Assembly: GCA_030741355.1 (NCBI GenBank)
Contig: JASLVM010000008.1
Span: 1-51,864 of the forward strand
Length of the DNA stretch: 51,864 bases
DNA from: Candidatus Poseidonia sp.
Lineage (GTDB): Archaea; Thermoplasmatota; Poseidoniia; Poseidoniales; Poseidoniaceae
Direction of reading: 5' to 3'
The notes below the pieces were generated by a model that was not told where the DNA came from, made no database searches, and saw nothing but the letters and a program-made list of their open reading frames with translations. Position numbers and translations under genes: made by a program. Shown piece by piece: positions 1 through 7,366 of the stretch. How positions within the stretch are numbered: the first letter of the stretch is position 1; each line of letters starts with the position of its first letter.

Positions 1-52
1 GGCCTACCGTTCGTGGTTCGCTGCAAGCGCCACGGTTGACTTGAGGTGGTGA

Positions 53-187
53 TCAGTTCTCATCGCCAATACGGCCCATGAGCGCCAATGCTCCGATCAC
101 GGCGACAAGAGCACCTGCGGCCATGAAGCCGGGGGTGTCCTCACTCTCATCGGAGGGCTCTGCTGCAGGTGCTGAACCGCCATCGCC
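53..187 (-). pseudogene. Out-of-frame PGF-CTERM-like surface-protein tail (N-terminus absent)
   Basis: In the frame ending at the TGA at 53-55, about 44 residues read like an archaeal surface-protein tail: a Gly/Ser/Pro/acidic linker (GSAPAAEPSDESEDTPGF), then a hydrophobic helix (MAAGALVAVIGALALMG), then a short polar end. A TPGF motif followed by a C-terminal helix is the layout of PGF-CTERM archaeosortase signals, although the usual Arg cluster after the helix is reduced to one Arg. No start codon or exported domain precedes it. Upstream, this frame is only the shadow of purA. It overlaps the last, non-PurA-like residues of the purA reading frame in another phase. It is probably the remnant of a surface-protein gene joined to purA by deletion, or by an assembly join near the window edge. 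Confidence 0.55.
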
Positions 188-1332
188 AACCACTCGGAAA
201 GGGGGAGTTCGGGGAAACCTGGCATGGTGATGTAGACCGGCTTGCAGCGGGCCAACGCAGAAGCGGTGGACGGCATTTCGGTGATTTCCTTCCCGTCGAG
301 TTCGTAGGCGACGCAAATCTTGAGTTCGTCAAGACCGCCCAAGACATCCAATTTGGTCAGGGCAAGACCGGTGAACCCGTTGATGCGTTGTGCCTGGCGC
401 ATGACCACGGCGTCAAACCACCCACATCGACGCTTTCGTCCGGTGGTGGTTCCGAATTCCTTGCCGACCGTGCCCATGTGGACGCCTGCCTCGTCTTCGA
501 GTTCCGTTGGCATGGCGCCGTGGCCGACCCGTGTGATGTAGGCCTTGGTGATGCCAATGACGTCCTCAACGTGTCCAGGATGAATGCCGGCACCGTGCGT
601 AGCATTGCCTCGAGAAGTGATGGAGGAGGTGACGAAGGGGAACGTGCCCTGGTCAATGTCGAGAAGGGTGCCTTGTGCCCCTTCGAGGATGACGTGCTCA
701 CCGAGTTTGAGGGCGTTGTCGAGCATCAAGCCGGTGTTAGCGATGCATGAGGCGTAGTTCTCGTGAATCCAAGCGATGTCGCCGGCCAAACCGTCCGCCG
801 ACACTCGTTCTGTGGAACCTGCAGCTTCTAGGGAAGCGTTCATGCGAGCCACGGTGGCGTTGGTCCAGTCCCCATCGCCAAGCACTTCAGCCACGTCGCC
901 AAATCGAAGGCCCACGCGGTTGATCTTGTCGGCGTAGGTTGGACCGATACCACGGCCGGTGGTGCCGATCTTGGTGTCAAGGCTGTCCATGTAGCGGTGG
1001 TAAGGGAGAATGATGTGGGCGCGCTCGCTGACGAACAGGCGATCGCCCCGGGGGTCTTCGCCTGTGCTTTCCTTCCATCCGGTCAATTCCGTGTTGAGAA
1101 CCCACGGGTCGATGACCATGCCATCGCCGAGCACGAGATGGCATTCCTTGCGGGTGATGCCCGATGGCAGGAGGTGGAATTTCAGGATTTGTTCACCAAG
1201 CACCACGGTGTGGCCAGCGTTATTACCGCCTTGAAAACGAGCCACCCAGGTGGCTTTTTCAGCCAAACGGTCAACGAGTTTTCCTTTCCCTTCATCGCCC
1301 CACTGAGCACCAAGAATCACGGTGGCTGGCAT
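97..1332 (-). CDS. purA: Adenylosuccinate synthetase with abnormal C-terminus
   Basis: PurA joins IMP and aspartate using GTP to give adenylosuccinate, the first committed step to AMP, in the cytosol. Family signatures are clear: GAQWGDEGKGK at the N-terminus (GTP/catalytic loop), NAGHTV, GTTGRGIGPTY, EGAQGTLLDID, GTTTGRKRRCGW and TKLDVL. The start at 1332 is chosen because MPATVILGAQ is the usual PurA beginning and GAGG lies six bases upstream; an ATG at 1344 and a longer frame to 1410 also exist. The protein is 411 residues. Homology seems to stop near PGFPELPLSEW, and the last 20 or so residues do not resemble PurA. The conserved C-terminal block with the SVGPDR-type guanine-contact motif is missing, so the product may be inactive unless the sequence here is chimeric. 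It is divergently transcribed from tfb. Confidence 0.9.
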   Translation of the reverse strand: MPATVILGAQWGDEGKGKLVDRLAEKATWVARFQGGNNAGHTVVLGEQILKFHLLPSGITRKECHLVLGDGMVIDPWVLNTELTGWKESTGEDPRGDRLFVSERAHIILPYHRYMDSLDTKIGTTGRGIGPTYADKINRVGLRFGDVAEVLGDGDWTNATVARMNASLEAAGSTERVSADGLAGDIAWIHENYASCIANTGLMLDNALKLGEHVILEGAQGTLLDIDQGTFPFVTSSITSRGNATHGAGIHPGHVEDVIGITKAYITRVGHGAMPTELEDEAGVHMGTVGKEFGTTTGRKRRCGWFDAVVMRQAQRINGFTGLALTKLDVLGGLDELKICVAYELDGKEITEMPSTASALARCKPVYITMPGFPELPLSEWLAMAVQHLQQSPPMRVRTPPASWPQVLLSP

Positions 1333-1543
1333 GTCAATCCTCATTTCCTTGCCACCGCGGGACGCCTTTGAACCCTGTGATGGCGTTTTGTTCAAAATCA
1401 CACCCATCACGAGACAAAGAAGCCTGTGAACCGGAACGACCGTTTATAACAAGACACGTGAACTTCCTCCTGAGGCAGCAGAGCGGAACACAAGACAAAA
1501 CCGTGTATTGAGTGCGACTAAGTATCTGCAAAGAAACCTCTAA

Positions 1544-1579
1544 TTTATATAACACCACACACCACTACTAAACAAGGAG
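1544..1579 (+). promoter_or_regulatory. tfb promoter (TATA box) and Shine-Dalgarno
   Basis: An A/T-rich box TTTATATAA lies at 1544-1552 in otherwise GC-balanced sequence, with a purine-rich stretch (AAGAAACC) just upstream that could serve as a BRE. Transcription starting about 25 bases downstream would give a short leader containing AAGGAG at 1574-1579, five bases before the first of two adjacent ATG codons. A Shine-Dalgarno plus a TATA box suggests a leadered transcript, unlike several other genes in the window. Confidence 0.6.
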
Positions 1580-1584
1580 TTGAG

Positions 1585-2598
1585 ATGATGAAACAAGAAA
1601 ACGAGCAGTCACATGCCAGAAACACACCAAACCCCTCCCTTCCCGGCCTGAGTCCAATGGACCCATCCCGCCGAACCCTTGACGGCCACACCCGCCCTTG
1701 CGAGGACTGCGGTGCCGTAAATTGGGATTTTGACATCTCCCGCGGTGAAATCACCTGTGGCGATTGTGGGCTGGTGGCTGAAGAAAACGTCCCGGACCCC
1801 GGGGCCGAATGGACCAATCGAGACAACGGAGAAGACCGTTCCCGCGTTGGCCGTCCAATGACCTACACGCTTGCAGACAAAGGACTCAACACGACCATCG
1901 ATGTTCGCGATTTGAACACCGGTATTGCCTCACGCCACGGCATGAGTTCTCAGGCACGAAGAGATTGGCGACGACGCCGCGTGATTGACGAACGCTCGAA
2001 GACCCGAAAGAGTCGGGAACGCAACCTCGTGAAGGCCAACCAGTTCATTCGCGACCGATCGGGGCTTCCCGCACCGCTTCAGGAAGAGGCCGCTCGGCTT
2101 TACCGTCGACTTTCCGGCGAAGGCTTCGTAACCGGCCGTTCCATCGCAGGCGTGACCGCTGCGTGCACGTACCTGGTGGCTCGCCAAGAGGGGTTGCCCC
2201 GTCAGATTCCCGATGTCGCTGAAGCTTTCGACATCACCGAAAAGGACCTGTCCCGATTGATTCGCCAGGTCTCTCGACGCCTCAACATGCACAAAATCAC
2301 CGCACCGGACGAATATTTTGACAAATTCATGTCCGACCTTGGACTTGAACCAAGCATTCGAACCCCGCTTGATGAATTGTGGAACACCATTCGACCCCAC
2401 GATGACGTTTGGCAGGGCAAAAAACCGATGGGTGTTGCGGCTGCTTTGATTTACAAAGCCGCCAGTGCAGCCGGATCGCCTCGTACGCAATCTGAAGTTT
2501 GTTCCGTGGCCAACGTATCGGAGGTCACCCTACGTGGTTTGCTTCGCATCATCGACGGGCTCTTGGACAAAATCCGTCAGTACCAAAACTTGCAGTGA
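1585..2598 (+). CDS. tfb: Transcription initiation factor TFB (TFIIB)
   Basis: TFB binds the TBP-TATA complex and BRE and recruits archaeal RNA polymerase. The sequence shows an N-terminal zinc ribbon with Cys39, Cys42, Cys58 and Cys61, a B-reader-like stretch (GRPMTYTLADKGL), and two cyclin-like repeats. The first repeat is around SIAGVTAACTYLVARQEGLPR (about 140-235). The second contains MGVAAALIYKAASAAGSPRTQSEV followed by a recognition-helix segment near the C-terminus. The length of 337 residues is slightly above the usual 300-320 because of about 30 extra N-terminal residues before the zinc ribbon. Two ATGs are adjacent (1585, 1588). Its own TATA box and Shine-Dalgarno precede it. Whether the genome has other TFB paralogues cannot be seen here. 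Confidence 0.96.
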   Translation: MMKQENEQSHARNTPNPSLPGLSPMDPSRRTLDGHTRPCEDCGAVNWDFDISRGEITCGDCGLVAEENVPDPGAEWTNRDNGEDRSRVGRPMTYTLADKGLNTTIDVRDLNTGIASRHGMSSQARRDWRRRRVIDERSKTRKSRERNLVKANQFIRDRSGLPAPLQEEAARLYRRLSGEGFVTGRSIAGVTAACTYLVARQEGLPRQIPDVAEAFDITEKDLSRLIRQVSRRLNMHKITAPDEYFDKFMSDLGLEPSIRTPLDELWNTIRPHDDVWQGKKPMGVAAALIYKAASAAGSPRTQSEVCSVANVSEVTLRGLLRIIDGLLDKIRQYQNLQ

Positions 2599-2638
2599 AC
2601 GAGGTAACCTTCATGAACGGGGGCGGCAAGCCCCAATC

Positions 2639-2914
2639 ATGGGATTCAAGGCAAAGGCGCGCAAGCACAAAAAGGACGCCGGCGAGGATCAAAAGAAAAC
2701 CACCTCCGGTAAAAAAGAGGGCGAAATGCCATGCGGGGTTCGTGATTGTGACAACTTTGCTGACAAATCCATGGGCGGACGCTCTCTTTCCGTTGACGAT
2801 GCCATCGACATGTGGGGCTCCAACGGCTACGAAATGCGAAAAGGACGCGTGCGTGTTTGCAAATCCTGCTACAGAAAGTGGAAGAAGGAAAACAAGAACG
2901 ATGAAATGTACTGA
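2639..2914 (+). CDS. Small lysine-rich protein with four-cysteine (zinc-finger-like) motif
   Basis: This 91-residue protein has a very basic N-terminal third (repeated Lys/Arg/Ala, residues 1-28). A compact domain follows with Cys32, Cys37, Cys74 and Cys77, arranged CxxxxC then CxxC about 36 residues later. That spacing suits one zinc site of treble-clef type. The C-terminus is again basic (SCYRKWKKENKN). I do not recognise a named family. The combination suggests a nucleic-acid- or ribosome-associated zinc protein, which is inference. It follows tfb by 40 bases on the same strand and could be cotranscribed; a short GC-rich inverted repeat (GGGGCGGCAAGCCCC) lies just before its start. The start is set at 2639 because the frame upstream overlaps tfb. 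Confidence 0.7.
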   Translation: MGFKAKARKHKKDAGEDQKKTTSGKKEGEMPCGVRDCDNFADKSMGGRSLSVDDAIDMWGSNGYEMRKGRVRVCKSCYRKWKKENKNDEMY

Positions 2915-2915
2915 T

Positions 2916-2938
2916 TTCACTTTCACTTTCTCTTGTTG
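2916..2938 (+). terminator. Pyrimidine-rich terminator candidate
   Basis: Directly after the stop codon at 2914 comes a T/C-rich run (GATTTCACTTTCACTTTCTC). Archaeal RNA polymerase terminates at T-rich stretches without needing a hairpin, so this could end the tfb transcription unit before the next gene at 2982. Confidence 0.35.
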
Positions 2939-2981
2939 GGTGTGAAAAAGAAAGGAGTACCTCCTGCACTTCATTCACCTC

Positions 2982-3545
2982 ATGAATCAACGAATTATTG
3001 TTCGAAGTCTTACCACCAACGACGGCACACTGGTGGCCATGAGCGACGGTGTCGTATCGTGGAAACCACAGGAAGGACGAGCCACGAGAACACAACTCGA
3101 GGGGTTGCCCACCGTGCTGCTCGCCATACGTGGCCCAATGGGTCCGGTGGACGCCACGGCCATCGGGACCGCAGACGGAAACGTCGTCGTCATGACCATC
3201 CCCCGTTTGGAGACGGTTGCAAAGTTCTCCTTGAACTCCGGAAGTATTCGAGCCCTCACCCTGGTGAACGAAGGCGAAATGCATTTTCTCGTCGGCACCC
3301 AACACGGAGCTGTTTGGTCGGTATGCGACGGCCGTGCAAATCGCTGCATCCATGAATTTTCTATCGACGGCCCCGTTTCGAGCCTTCACATTGAAAGTGA
3401 ACGCGTCCATGTTCGAAGCGGATGGATCCACCATGTTCGAACGCTCGATGGTTCGTCCCATGACGTCCAGAACACAGCGGCCTCGTATCGCATCAAGCGC
3501 CATAAGAGGTTGAGTCAAACCTATTTCATGCCGTACCCGGCTTAA
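2982..3545 (+). CDS. WD40-like beta-propeller fragment protein
   Basis: This 187-residue cytosolic protein lacks a signal peptide or membrane segment. It has several blade-like repeats in which a small hydrophobic beta strand follows a Gly/Asp turn: GTLVAMSDGVVSW, ATAIGTADGNVVVMTIP, HFLVGTQHGAVWSVCDGR, and SSLHIESERVHVR. This resembles WD40/PQQ-type propeller blades, but only about four are present, fewer than the six to eight needed to close a propeller, so it may dimerise or be a small beta sheet. No catalytic motif is seen. Its 3' end overlaps the convergent gene at 3542 by four bases. The start at 2982 has no strong Shine-Dalgarno nearby; an inverted GGAGTACCTCC lies about 25 bases upstream. 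Confidence 0.65.
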   Translation: MNQRIIVRSLTTNDGTLVAMSDGVVSWKPQEGRATRTQLEGLPTVLLAIRGPMGPVDATAIGTADGNVVVMTIPRLETVAKFSLNSGSIRALTLVNEGEMHFLVGTQHGAVWSVCDGRANRCIHEFSIDGPVSSLHIESERVHVRSGWIHHVRTLDGSSHDVQNTAASYRIKRHKRLSQTYFMPYPA

Positions 3546-4318
3546 ACGGTCTCCTGTTCCTCAAGGGGCCATGGTGTTCGAGGCGTCAACCAAACAGCAG
3601 TTGGTGCGGGTCGGTCCCATGAGGACGGAGGTCGTCCTTCGTTGTTCACGGCTTCTTCGTGGAAGGCCAAATGGCGGTCAAGGACCTCTTGAACATGCTC
3701 TTTACCGCGGATAGCAGGACCCTGAAGGGGCACGATGGACGAAAGGTTGAGGCGTTTTATCCGCTTCATGCTGGCGATGATGTCAATCAACGAACCTCCC
3801 GGTAAATCCCAGCGCGTGGGGCGGTCTGCACGTGGGAGAAGCGCACCCACCACCAAGGTGGACAGATGTGGGATGTGAAAGCCCATCCCTTCACTGGCAT
3901 GACCCGGGAGGTGAAGGGGAATCACTTCGCCACCACCCATGGGGAAGACGTCCTCTTCGCTCAGCCCCTCCGTTGCGGTACGAGGCATGTCTGAATCGTA
4001 TCGATTCGCCCACGTCGTAAAGAAATCCCCCGTCTCAAGGGCCGCCTGACCGTCGGGGTGGATGTGAACGGGAATACCACCAAAACCTTCAGCGACATGA
4101 GCTGCACCTCCAGAGACCGGAAAGCGTCTGGACGTCAAGAGAATACGGTCCAATCGTTCACCCTCCAACTGACCCATGATGCGTTCGACCTGGAGGGATT
4201 GGTACCATGAGGTCCCTGCATTGATGAGGAGATGCCCCAACGAGCCCGATACGAGAACGGCGTTCCCGTCGTGGTGGATGCCGGGCAACCGCACAACCTT
4301 CATGCGTTGGCCATTCAT
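3542..4318 (-). CDS. Metallo-beta-lactamase-fold protein with degenerate metal site
   Basis: The protein has 258 residues with the layout of a metallo-beta-lactamase-fold hydrolase: an early strand pair ending NAVLVSGSLGHLLINAGTS, then DRILLTSRRFPVSGGAAHVAE where the family normally has THxHxDHxGG, then IPLHLPGHASEGMGF (the third-ligand PGHTPG loop), then STLVVGALLP where an Asp ligand would be. The His/Asp residues of the first motif are replaced (SRRFPVSGG) and the Asp of the later motif is absent, so a binuclear zinc centre is unlikely. It may be a non-catalytic or repurposed member. It is divergent from rpl40e, with the rpl40e TATA box between them. Fold assignment is fairly sure; function is unknown. 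Confidence 0.6.
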   Translation of the reverse strand: MNGQRMKVVRLPGIHHDGNAVLVSGSLGHLLINAGTSWYQSLQVERIMGQLEGERLDRILLTSRRFPVSGGAAHVAEGFGGIPVHIHPDGQAALETGDFFTTWANRYDSDMPRTATEGLSEEDVFPMGGGEVIPLHLPGHASEGMGFHIPHLSTLVVGALLPRADRPTRWDLPGGSLIDIIASMKRIKRLNLSSIVPLQGPAIRGKEHVQEVLDRHLAFHEEAVNNEGRPPSSWDRPAPTAVWLTPRTPWPLEEQETV

Positions 4319-4356
4319 TTACCCGACTTGAACATACCCAAAGCGGGTGGTTGCGG

Positions 4357-4363
4357 TTAAATA
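4357..4363 (+). promoter_or_regulatory. rpl40e TATA box
   Basis: TTAAATA at 4357-4363 lies 22-28 bases before the ATG at 4385, preceded by G-rich sequence. That spacing puts the transcription start at or within a few bases of the ATG, so the rpl40e mRNA is probably leaderless. No Shine-Dalgarno is visible before the ATG. Confidence 0.55.
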
Positions 4364-4384
4364 GGGGAATTCGGTCGCCCCATC

Positions 4385-4534
4385 ATGGCACGATTCCCCG
4401 AAGCAGAAGCCCGTTTGCTTCACCGCAAGATTTGCATGCGCTGCAACGCACGCAACGCCGTTCGTGCCGCCCGCTGTCGCAAGTGTGGCTACAAGGGACT
4501 CCGTCCCAAGAACATTGAGCGCAAGGGCAACTGA
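4385..4534 (+). CDS. rpl40e: Ribosomal protein L40e
   Basis: This 49-residue basic protein begins [20 protein letters not shown] and is a clear archaeal L40e, a large-subunit zinc-ribbon protein. The zinc ligands are Cys17, Cys20, Cys31 and Cys34 (CMRC and CRKC), and it ends [12 protein letters not shown]. Length and ending match archaeal L40e, which lacks the ubiquitin fusion of eukaryotes. The gene is short and leaderless-looking, sits between two minus-strand genes, and ends five bases before the convergent peptidase gene. An antisense frame covers it completely but is a shadow. Confidence 0.95.
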   Translation: MARFPEAEARLLHRKICMRCNARNAVRAARCRKCGYKGLRPKNIERKGN

Positions 4535-4539
4535 TCGCT

Positions 4540-5535
4540 CTACCCAATCCACTGCATCAAGAGGGTTGTTGGGTCACCCAACAAGACCAACGGTAGCACT
4601 GCGGGAAACAAAAACACCAACAGTGGCATCTTGTGGCTGACCCACACCTTTTCCACACCAAGTGTTGAGAGGCGTGCGAGATGGTCTGCAAGGGCCTCAT
4701 CGGTTGGTGTTATTCGAGGAGCTCGAGTTGCATGCACCACCCGCAACTCGCCATTGGGCATGGCCATCGTGTCCGTCAACATCCAAACATGGCGGCGAGG
4801 TACGTCTTCAAGCGACATCATGGAGGCATGCCACGCCAAACGAAGGTCCCCGATGCTTCGCACATCCCCTCGTTTGAAATTGAGAACGAGCATGACCACA
4901 GGAATGAGAAGAAACGCAAGACCTCCCCAAATGAGCAAGGCAATGCTAACCGGTAGCGCGATGACGGAAACCTCCGCCATGTTGCTGAAGGGAAGAGGGA
5001 CAGCGGCCCAAGTAGGGAAGACGAGCGTGACCCACATCAAGGCCTTCGCATCGGCACCACCGTGGAGCAAGCGAAGTCGCCATGCCAAGTCGATGAACAA
5101 AACCACCAACAAAAGTGAGGCCGTTTTCCACCAGAGCATGCCGAGCGCATCACCGTCATCGAGCACCACCTCAAGAGGCGTGGTGGTTTGGTATTGGAGA
5201 GCACCTGCGACGAGGCCGACCGTGCTGACGGCGTACCAAAACAGGAACGTTCGGTCCATCCAAGAACCGTTCAGGGCGTCTTTGATGGTGGGCCGGCCAA
5301 ACACCGAAACACTGGCGTAGGCGATGACGGCTGAAGCGGTCAGGTAGATGGTCCAATCTGCACCCTGAACCATCAAATCGAGCGCCCAAATGAAAATGGC
5401 CGGCTTGGCCCAAACAATCCAGTGTTCATTGACCACCCGGCGGGTCTTGTGATCCATCCAAGCAGCCCAACCCATTCCGAGGAGAAGTACGGCAACCCGT
5501 GTCCATCCCAAGATGGCCTCGTTGGTCGCCTGCAT
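4540..5535 (-). CDS. A24-family prepilin/preflagellin peptidase
   Basis: This is an integral membrane aspartyl protease that removes the short class III signal peptide from archaellin and type IV pilin-like precursors. The two catalytic aspartates are visible: Asp28 in WMDHKTRRV after the first helix, and Asp162 in the GxGD-like motif HGGADAKAL. Six to eight hydrophobic segments surround them. The protein is 331 residues, longer than FlaK/PibD (about 230). The extra part is a hydrophilic domain after the sixth helix (about 215-305) followed by a final helix, as in larger euryarchaeal members. No pilin or archaellin gene is in the window, so the substrates are unknown. It is convergent with rpl40e. 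Confidence 0.88.
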   Translation of the reverse strand: MQATNEAILGWTRVAVLLLGMGWAAWMDHKTRRVVNEHWIVWAKPAIFIWALDLMVQGADWTIYLTASAVIAYASVSVFGRPTIKDALNGSWMDRTFLFWYAVSTVGLVAGALQYQTTTPLEVVLDDGDALGMLWWKTASLLLVVLFIDLAWRLRLLHGGADAKALMWVTLVFPTWAAVPLPFSNMAEVSVIALPVSIALLIWGGLAFLLIPVVMLVLNFKRGDVRSIGDLRLAWHASMMSLEDVPRRHVWMLTDTMAMPNGELRVVHATRAPRITPTDEALADHLARLSTLGVEKVWVSHKMPLLVFLFPAVLPLVLLGDPTTLLMQWIG

Positions 5536-5609
5536 GGATGAACCACGGCGGCCATCAACTTAAAGACGGCCACCAACCAGCCCAAAATGCGTGCAACAAG
5601 GTGAGGACC

Positions 5610-5876
5610 ATGAACATCGAAGAACGATTAGAACAAGTTGCGTCAGTCATCAACCAAATTGATGATCCAAAAGTCCCACGAAATATTCGTCGTCAAGCCA
5701 AAGAGGCATGTGAAAACTGGCTCTTGAACAAAGGTCGCCAACTTGATGTTCGTATCGCTATGGCTCAGTCAAAGCTGGAAGAGTTGTACGAAGACCCTAA
5801 CATTCCACCCGAGTTCGGCACGCTGATTCTCACCATCAACACCGAACTTGAGCGCATCTTGACCGAAGTGCTCTGA
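5610..5876 (+). CDS. UPF0147 family protein
   Basis: This 88-residue all-helical archaeal protein has the family core DPKVPRNIRRQAKEACENWL, followed by IAMAQSKLEELYEDPNIPP and a terminal helix. UPF0147 members are near-universal in archaea, small and cytosolic, without an established biochemical role. The start at 5610 has a Shine-Dalgarno-like GTGAGGA immediately upstream (5601-5607). The gene ends one base before the convergent permease gene. Upstream it is divergent from the prepilin peptidase gene at 5535. Confidence 0.88.
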   Translation: MNIEERLEQVASVINQIDDPKVPRNIRRQAKEACENWLLNKGRQLDVRIAMAQSKLEELYEDPNIPPEFGTLILTINTELERILTEVL

Positions 5877-5877
5877 A

Positions 5878-7314
5878 TCACTCTTCTTCCTCATCATCGC
5901 TCAGAGCGAAAACGAGACGTCCCAGCAACAAGCGCTCCTTGACGCTCAGTTTCCCTTCGGTCACAATGGCCTCAAACTGTTTGTCCCACTCCTTGGGATG
6001 GTGCATGTGGTCAATGCCGACTCGAATCAGGCTGATTTGGTCAACACTCAACCGACCTCTTCGAAGTGCATACTCAGCAGCGATGCGGGCCGAAATCAAT
6101 TTGACTTGCTCGTCCGAATAACCGAGCACGGTTTGCAATTCTCTCAACATACGTTCCTCGTAGGCCGTGACACGTCCATCTTTGATGGCCTCTCGCCAGG
6201 CCTCTTCGAGCGTCGGGGCACGCTCGGAAAGAAGGATGGCCAAAGGTCTGGTTGCATCGATGTTCTCGAGTACAATTTTCAAAATGACGACAAGCGGAAT
6301 GGACAGAATCATTCCAATGATGCCCCACACCCAAAAGGAGAACGCAGTAACCACCAGCAAGAGCACGGGTGAGATGTCAAGAGCACGACCTGCCCAGCGA
6401 GTTTCAATGATGTTCCCCCAGAGTTGCTGATTGGTCAAGAGAAGGGTGGTAAGCACCAGAAGCATAGCAGGGTCGAGAAGAATAAACCCGAGAAGAATAG
6501 GAGGAATCGTGGCCAATAACGAACCGATGTAAGGCACATAATTGAGCAAAAACGTCAGCAGGGCCCAAGTGAACCAGAGGTCAATTCCAAAGACGAGCAT
6601 GACCAAACCAGCACAAACACCTGTTCCGAAGCCAACACCCGTTTTGACGACCACGTAGGTGTTCACACTGGCCTCGATCTGGTCTCGAATCATGTGAACG
6701 CGTTCACTCGCTCCACCCGGGTATGCACGTTCAATACGACCAGGAAGTAAACTGGCTTCGAAAATGATGAAGAGCAAGAAGAAAAGCACGGTGATACCTG
6801 TGATGAAGAACATCCCCACGCTTGAGAGTAAACCGTTGAGAGCATCCGATATGCCGGAGCCATCCTCCAACAAGCCCATGCTTGCCAGGTCATCATCGAG
6901 GGTGCCATCGACCGTCGCCCCAGCGTCCATGATGGATTTACCAATCAACGGCGTCTCCTTCAAATCCGACCAACGTTCGTTAAGCAGCCCGGTGTATTCA
7001 TCCATACGTTCTTCATCACTGAGGAAATTATCGGCTTGCTGGTAAGCGAAGAATCCTGCACTCAAGACGATCAAAATCGCCAGCATGAGCATCGTGATGT
7101 ACGACAGCATGATGGGGAATCCCTTTCGTGAAAGTGCGTCTGCCCCGGGTTTCAAGACGAAATAGATGCCAAGGGCGATGAACAACGGTTGGAGGACATC
7201 GATGAGTTGAATCAACCATACGGTGACCAGCGTCATGATGACGGCGGCATGCGAAAGCACCGTCAATCGATTACGGAACTGCTGACCCGTCCATGCTGGT
7301 GTCGAAGTCTCCAT
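5878..7314 (-). CDS. AI-2E family transporter (PF01594-like) with C-terminal helical domain
   Basis: This polytopic membrane protein has hydrophobic pairs at the N-terminus (VIMTLVTVWLIQLIDVLQPLFIALGIYFVLKP), a soluble insert (about 95-160), and the characteristic C-terminal cluster FLLNYVPYIGSLLATIPPILLGFI. The family exports small solutes or acts as Na+/H+ antiporters; the substrate cannot be told here. After the last helix, about 120 residues form a soluble helical region (about 360-478) rich in Glu/Arg, unusual for the family and resembling two TerB-like helical repeats. A GTG 33 bases upstream (7347) is an alternative start. I prefer the ATG at 7314, although neither start has a good Shine-Dalgarno. 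Confidence 0.82.
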   Translation of the reverse strand: METSTPAWTGQQFRNRLTVLSHAAVIMTLVTVWLIQLIDVLQPLFIALGIYFVLKPGADALSRKGFPIMLSYITMLMLAILIVLSAGFFAYQQADNFLSDEERMDEYTGLLNERWSDLKETPLIGKSIMDAGATVDGTLDDDLASMGLLEDGSGISDALNGLLSSVGMFFITGITVLFFLLFIIFEASLLPGRIERAYPGGASERVHMIRDQIEASVNTYVVVKTGVGFGTGVCAGLVMLVFGIDLWFTWALLTFLLNYVPYIGSLLATIPPILLGFILLDPAMLLVLTTLLLTNQQLWGNIIETRWAGRALDISPVLLLVVTAFSFWVWGIIGMILSIPLVVILKIVLENIDATRPLAILLSERAPTLEEAWREAIKDGRVTAYEERMLRELQTVLGYSDEQVKLISARIAAEYALRRGRLSVDQISLIRVGIDHMHHPKEWDKQFEAIVTEGKLSVKERLLLGRLVFALSDDEEEE

Positions 7315-7366
7315 GAGGGAATGCTGCACCTTTCTGGTTTTCAACACATCTCCATGGATTCATTGC

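Noticed and set aside
2646-3518. Minus-strand 290-residue frame opposite the Cys-rich and WD40-like genes
   Set aside because: It spans two plus-strand genes with better protein features and the terminator-like gap; its translation is Ser/Arg/Cys-rich shadow sequence.
4319-4552. Minus-strand 77-residue frame covering rpl40e
   Set aside because: It is antisense to an unmistakable L40e gene and its translation has no recognisable features.
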